A stretch of 64,000 nucleotides of DNA from Marininema mesophilum. Lineage in GTDB: Bacteria; Bacillota; Bacilli; Thermoactinomycetales; DSM-45169. Position 1 is the first letter of the stretch. Every line of letters starts with the position of its first letter. Positions 61,084-64,000 of this stretch are shown here, in pieces. The DNA lies in contig NZ_FNNQ01000007.1 in the NCBI RefSeq assembly GCF_900106775.1, positions 1 through 64,000 of the forward strand. Reading direction: 5' to 3'. A program made the position numbers and the translations under genes. The notes under the pieces are model-generated. The model worked only from the letters and a program-made list of their open reading frames with translations. It did not search any database and was not told the DNA's origin.

Positions 61084-61122
61084 CATATACCCGCTTGTCC
61101 CTTATGGACGAGCGGGTATATG
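61084..61122 (+). terminator. Strong hairpin without T run after dusB
   Basis: CATATACCCGCT and AGCGGGTATATG pair perfectly (12 bp), continued by GTCC/GGAC, around CTTAT. No T tract follows. A normal terminator lies 40 nt further on. Confidence 0.6.
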
Positions 61123-61161
61123 ATAGAAAAGAGCATTCTTATTCCACGGTAGAATCATTTT

Positions 61162-61184
61162 GCCGCCGGCTAAGGCGGCTTTTA
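61162..61184 (+). terminator. Terminator between dusB and lysS
   Basis: GCCGCC and GGCGGC pair perfectly around GGCTAA, followed by TTTT. Confidence 0.75.
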
Positions 61185-61271
61185 TCGGTCTAATTCCTCG
61201 ATCTTTTGCCCATAACGAGTGGTATAGCGGTTAACAGGGCGTATTGCTATTTGGAAAGGTGTGAATCCGAC

Positions 61272-62786
61272 GTGAGTCGAGAAGAAGAACAAGCACTGTT
61301 GCAGGAAGAAGAGCTTAACGAGCTTCTGCAAATTCGGCACGACAAACTAACCACCTTACGTGAACGAGGCATTGATCCCTTTGGCCAAAAATTTGATCGC
61401 ACAGATCTCGCCCAGGACATTCTCTCCACATATGGTGAGTCTTCCAAGGAAGAGCTAGAAGAAAAAAGCCAACCCGCTGTGATCGCCGGTCGACTTGTTG
61501 CTAAACGAAAGCAAGGAAAAGCTTCCTTTGCTCATTTACAGGATCAATCTGGCCGTATCCAGATCTATGTCCGTAAGGATGCTGTTGGCGAGGAACAATA
61601 CGAAACCTTTACCAGTGCCGATCTAGGGGATTGGTTTGGTATCAGCGGGATTGTCTTTAAAACCAACCGTGGGGAGACTAGTGTCAAAGCTCATGAACTT
61701 ACCTTCCTATCCAAATCCCTGCGCCCTTTGCCAGAAAAATTCCATGGTCTTAAAGATGTTGAACTTCGTTATCGTAAACGGTACCTCGATCTCATCATGG
61801 ATCCAGAAGTAAAGGACACCTTTGTTGCCCGGAGCAAAATTATTAGCTCGATTCGCCGCTACCTGGATCAGCGGGGTTATTTAGAAGTAGAAACCCCTAC
61901 ACTTCACACGATTCCCGGTGGGGCTGCAGCGCGTCCCTTTATCACCCATCACAATGCCCTCGATATGCAACTCTACATGCGAATTGCTATCGAACTACAC
62001 CTAAAGCGCCTCATCGTAGGTGGTATTGAAAAAGTGTATGAAATCGGCCGTGTCTATCGGAATGAAGGTATCTCTACTCGCCATAATCCCGAATTTACGA
62101 TGCTGGAACTATACGAAGCCTTCGCTGATTTCCATGACATCATGGATCTGACCGAAAATATCATTACCCATGCGGCCAAAGAAGTGCTTGGTTCAGACAC
62201 CGTCACCTACGCAGAGGAAGAGATCAAGCTTACAAGTCCCTGGACACGTAAGCATATCGTCGACCTCGTCAAGGAGCATACCGGAGTTGACTTCTGGACC
62301 AAGATGAGTGATGAAGAAGCACTGGCCCTAGCGAAAGAACACGGAATCACAACGAAACCAGGTATGAAATTTGGACACATCGTCAATGAATTCTTCGAGC
62401 AAAAGGTAGAAGAAACCCTGATTCAGCCAACCTTCGTCTATGGTCATCCTATAGAGATCTCCCCCCTTGCCAAGAAAAACGCAGACGATCCGCGCTTCAC
62501 CGACCGCTTTGAACTCTTCATCGTTGGTCGCGAACACGCCAACGCCTTCACTGAGCTAAACGATCCCATCGATCAACGGGAACGTTTTGAAGCCCAGGTA
62601 AAAGAGAAGGCCCAAGGCAATGACGAAGCCCACCCGATGGACGAAGACTTCCTCGAAGCCCTCGAATACGGCATGCCTCCAACAGGCGGCCTCGGTATCG
62701 GGATCGACCGCCTCGTCATGTTACTGACAGATAGTCCTTCGATCCGTGATGTGCTGTTGTTCCCGGTGATGCGGGAGCAGGGGTAA
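61272..62786 (+). CDS. lysS: Lysyl-tRNA synthetase (class II)
   Basis: Charges tRNA-Lys. An OB-fold anticodon-binding domain (about residues 55-150), then the class II core with motif 2 VYRNEGISTRHNPEFTMLE (seen as RNEGISTRHNPEFT) and motif 3 GLGIGIDRLVMLL near the C-terminus. 504 aa from GTG 61272, about 10 nt after GGAAAGGTG; the frame opens earlier without a site. No T-box leader. Its 3' end and terminator are duplicated downstream of wrbA. Confidence 0.94.
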   Translation: MSREEEQALLQEEELNELLQIRHDKLTTLRERGIDPFGQKFDRTDLAQDILSTYGESSKEELEEKSQPAVIAGRLVAKRKQGKASFAHLQDQSGRIQIYVRKDAVGEEQYETFTSADLGDWFGISGIVFKTNRGETSVKAHELTFLSKSLRPLPEKFHGLKDVELRYRKRYLDLIMDPEVKDTFVARSKIISSIRRYLDQRGYLEVETPTLHTIPGGAAARPFITHHNALDMQLYMRIAIELHLKRLIVGGIEKVYEIGRVYRNEGISTRHNPEFTMLELYEAFADFHDIMDLTENIITHAAKEVLGSDTVTYAEEEIKLTSPWTRKHIVDLVKEHTGVDFWTKMSDEEALALAKEHGITTKPGMKFGHIVNEFFEQKVEETLIQPTFVYGHPIEISPLAKKNADDPRFTDRFELFIVGREHANAFTELNDPIDQRERFEAQVKEKAQGNDEAHPMDEDFLEALEYGMPPTGGLGIGIDRLVMLLTDSPSIRDVLLFPVMREQG

Positions 62787-62850
62787 GCTGAATAGAATAA
62801 ATAGAAATAAGAAAGCCTCCCTTTTGTAAATGAAAAGGGAGGCTTTTTTG
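62774..62850 (+). repeat. lysS tail and terminator, copy 1
   Basis: From the last codons of lysS (GGAGCAGGGG, stop) through AATAGAA and the terminator. Nearly the same sequence recurs at 63673-63745. Confidence 0.8.
62812..62849 (+). terminator. Terminator after lysS
   Basis: AAAGCCTCCCTTTT and AAAAGGGAGGCTTT pair perfectly around GTAAATG, followed by TTT. Confidence 0.92.
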
Positions 62851-62978
62851 ATGTTTGTAATTAGTGATATTAAGTGTCCTAGAAAAAAGACTGGGGTTTT
62901 CAATGGATATTTACCTTTCCTTGAAGGGATAGTAAAAAAGGTCAGTTGTATAAAACTAATATTTAGGGAGGGTTTACT

Positions 62979-63584
62979 ATGTCCGTTAAACTCGCTATTA
63001 TTTATTACAGTTCCACTGGATCGAACTATGAGTTAGCACAATGGGCTGCTGAGGGTGGGAAGGAAGCCGGAGCTGAAGTGAAGATCTGTAAGGTGCAAGA
63101 ACTCGCTCCACAAACCGTGATCGATGGAAACCCCGCTTGGAAAGCCCATGTGGAAGCCACAAAAGATATCCCAGTGGCTACCCCCGATGATGTCGCAGAG
63201 GCAGATGCCATTATTTTCAGTACACCTACACGATTTGGAAACGTCTCTGCCCAAATGAAGCAATTTATAGATACCACTAGTGGCATCTGGTTCAGTGGGA
63301 AAACGGTTAATAAAGTTGTTAGCGCCATGACATCCGCTCAAAATGTTCACGGTGGACAAGAAGCCACGATTTTGTCTCTTTACACATCAATGTACCATTG
63401 GGGAGCCATTGTGGTCGCACCGGGATATACCGACCAATCCGCTTTTGGCGCAGGAGGAAATCCTTACGGAACCAGTGTATCTGTCGATGAAAACAATAAA
63501 ATGGTTGGAGATAAGCAAGCTTTTCAAAATGCCGTGAAACATCAGGCCAAGCGTGTCGTTTCAGTTGCGGAAAGGATGCAATAA
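62979..63584 (+). CDS. wrbA: WrbA-family NAD(P)H:quinone oxidoreductase
   Basis: Flavodoxin-fold FMN enzyme that reduces quinones by two electrons. YYSSTGSNYELA (FMN phosphate loop, about residues 9-20), STPTRFGNVSAQMKQFID and SAFGAGGNPYGTS are WrbA signatures. 201 aa. ATG after GGGAGGG. It lies between two copies of the lysS tail/terminator and has its own terminator, which suggests an inserted cassette. In B. subtilis the ctsR operon region follows lysS after an rRNA operon. Confidence 0.9.
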   Translation: MSVKLAIIYYSSTGSNYELAQWAAEGGKEAGAEVKICKVQELAPQTVIDGNPAWKAHVEATKDIPVATPDDVAEADAIIFSTPTRFGNVSAQMKQFIDTTSGIWFSGKTVNKVVSAMTSAQNVHGGQEATILSLYTSMYHWGAIVVAPGYTDQSAFGAGGNPYGTSVSVDENNKMVGDKQAFQNAVKHQAKRVVSVAERMQ

Positions 63585-63605
63585 AAGGCACTCACTCACA
63601 TTGCG

Positions 63606-63649
63606 AAATAATGACTTGAGATTGCATTGCAACTTCAAGTCATTATTTT
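63606..63649 (+). terminator. Terminator after wrbA
   Basis: AAATAATGACTTGA and TCAAGTCATTATTT pair perfectly (14 bp), with TTGCA/TGCAA in the loop, then TT. Confidence 0.88.
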
Positions 63650-63672
63650 GATTGTTGGGGTACATCTGCATT

Positions 63673-63745
63673 AGGAGCAGGGGTGAGTTGAAAAGAATAG
63701 AAGTAAGAAAAGCTCCCTTTTGTAAATGAAGAGGGAGCTTTTCTG
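63673..63745 (+). repeat. lysS tail and terminator, copy 2
   Basis: Begins GGAGCAGGGG with a TGA, followed by AGTTGAA, TAGAAGTAAGAAA and a terminator hairpin AAAAGCTCCCTTTT/GAGGGAGCTTTT with the same GTAAATG loop as copy 1. The hairpin has compensating changes (CCTCCC to CTCCC; GGGAGG to GGGAG). Confidence 0.8.
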
Positions 63746-63919
63746 TGGTTCTGTGAAAACTCCATTCACTTTCATTTATGGGTCACTCACCTCTTTTGTG
63801 GTTGAATGGTTGAGAATATGCGTAGAAGGTAGTTTCTCCTTCGTTGTTTGGAGAGAGAGTATTTGATACTTGACTATATAAACATAAGTCATTTCCTTTG
63901 TATTAGTACTTAAGTTTTA

Positions 63920-63948
63920 TTGAGCTTAAAGGATGATATTGGTATGAT
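63920..63948 (+). promoter_or_regulatory. Promoter of the gene at the right edge
   Basis: TTGAGC (63920-63925), 17-nt spacer, TATGAT (63943-63948). It is about 45 nt before an ATG. 63746-63919 is AT-rich and shows no gene. Confidence 0.65.
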
Positions 63949-63992
63949 TTAGAAGGATTACTTCTATTGTTCATAATGAAGGGAGAAATAAT

Positions 63993-64000
63993 ATGAAAAA
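63993..64000 (+). CDS. Start of an unidentified gene (partial)
   Basis: ATGAAAAA follows GAAGGGAG at a good distance and the promoter at 63920-63948. Only the first residues (Met-Lys, then the window ends) are visible, so no function can be given. Confidence 0.55.

Noticed and set aside
61185..61271. A T-box before lysS
   Set aside because: No TGGGTGGTACCGCG-like core or antiterminator can be found in the short leader.

Overview
The window is a chromosomal segment of an endospore-forming Bacillota. It opens in the last bases of a 23S rRNA gene and a 5S rRNA gene, then follows the conserved csfB to lysS block that lies near the replication origin in Bacillus subtilis. Sporulation genes (csfB/gin, veg, sspF, spoVG, fin, spoVT, yabP, yabQ, spoIIE), the abrB/Spo0A circuit and strong GGAGG-type ribosome binding sites all point to a spore former. 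Gene order departs from Bacillus often enough that a related family is likelier; Thermoactinomycetaceae is my best guess, from general resemblance only.

Layout. 1-860: rRNA end, a small antisense membrane ORF and csfB. 880-6930: decarboxylase, tmk, darA, holB, ricT, yabA, yazA, rsmI. 6930-9760: inserted GlcNAc/glucose-type PTS permease plus an uncharacterised partner. 9820-13220: abrB (reverse strand) with a Spo0A operator, then a NurA-HerA DNA-end-processing operon. 13230-18980: T-box, metS, signal peptidase I, tatD, rnmV, rsmA and a YkuK-like gene. 19000-26250: veg, an inserted nrdAB operon with an NrdR box, sspF, ispE, purR (with a PurBox pair), ridA, spoVG. 26260-30440: glmU, prs, rplY/ctc, pth. 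30520-42800: reverse-strand exporter, fin, mfd, PrsA-like lipoprotein, spoVT, yabM, mazG, HU, rqcP, yabP, yabQ, divIC. 42930-45200: NamZ, two Met tRNAs and a DUF402 gene. 45250-52230: spoIIE, tilS, hprT, ftsH. 52330-53900: a candidate structured small RNA facing a reverse-strand subtilase. 54330-61190: coaX, hslO, cysK, pabA, folP, folB, folK, dusB. 61270-64000: lysS, a WrbA-type flavoprotein and the first codons of another gene.

The genes serve translation (metS, lysS, tilS, dusB, rsmA, rsmI, pth, rqcP, rnmV), DNA replication and repair (holB, yabA, tmk, mfd, nrdAB, herA-nurA), envelope precursors and secretion (glmU, ispE, yabM, lepB, prsA-like, divIC), folate and cysteine synthesis, and sporulation timing. 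No transposase, phage gene or CRISPR array is visible. The differences from the Bacillus order are single-gene or two-gene replacements.

The observations most worth testing are the repeat-rich structured transcript at about 52,371-52,549, a GAG/TAG-repeat element over the pabA ribosome binding site that looks like a TRAP target, the duplicated lysS tail and terminator flanking wrbA, the NurA-HerA insertion, the PTS plus unknown-protein pair with two inverted repeats upstream, and several operators (Spo0A at abrB, PurBoxes at purR, NrdR at nrdA) that can be read directly from the bases. I did not find a multi-gene system that I would call new with confidence.
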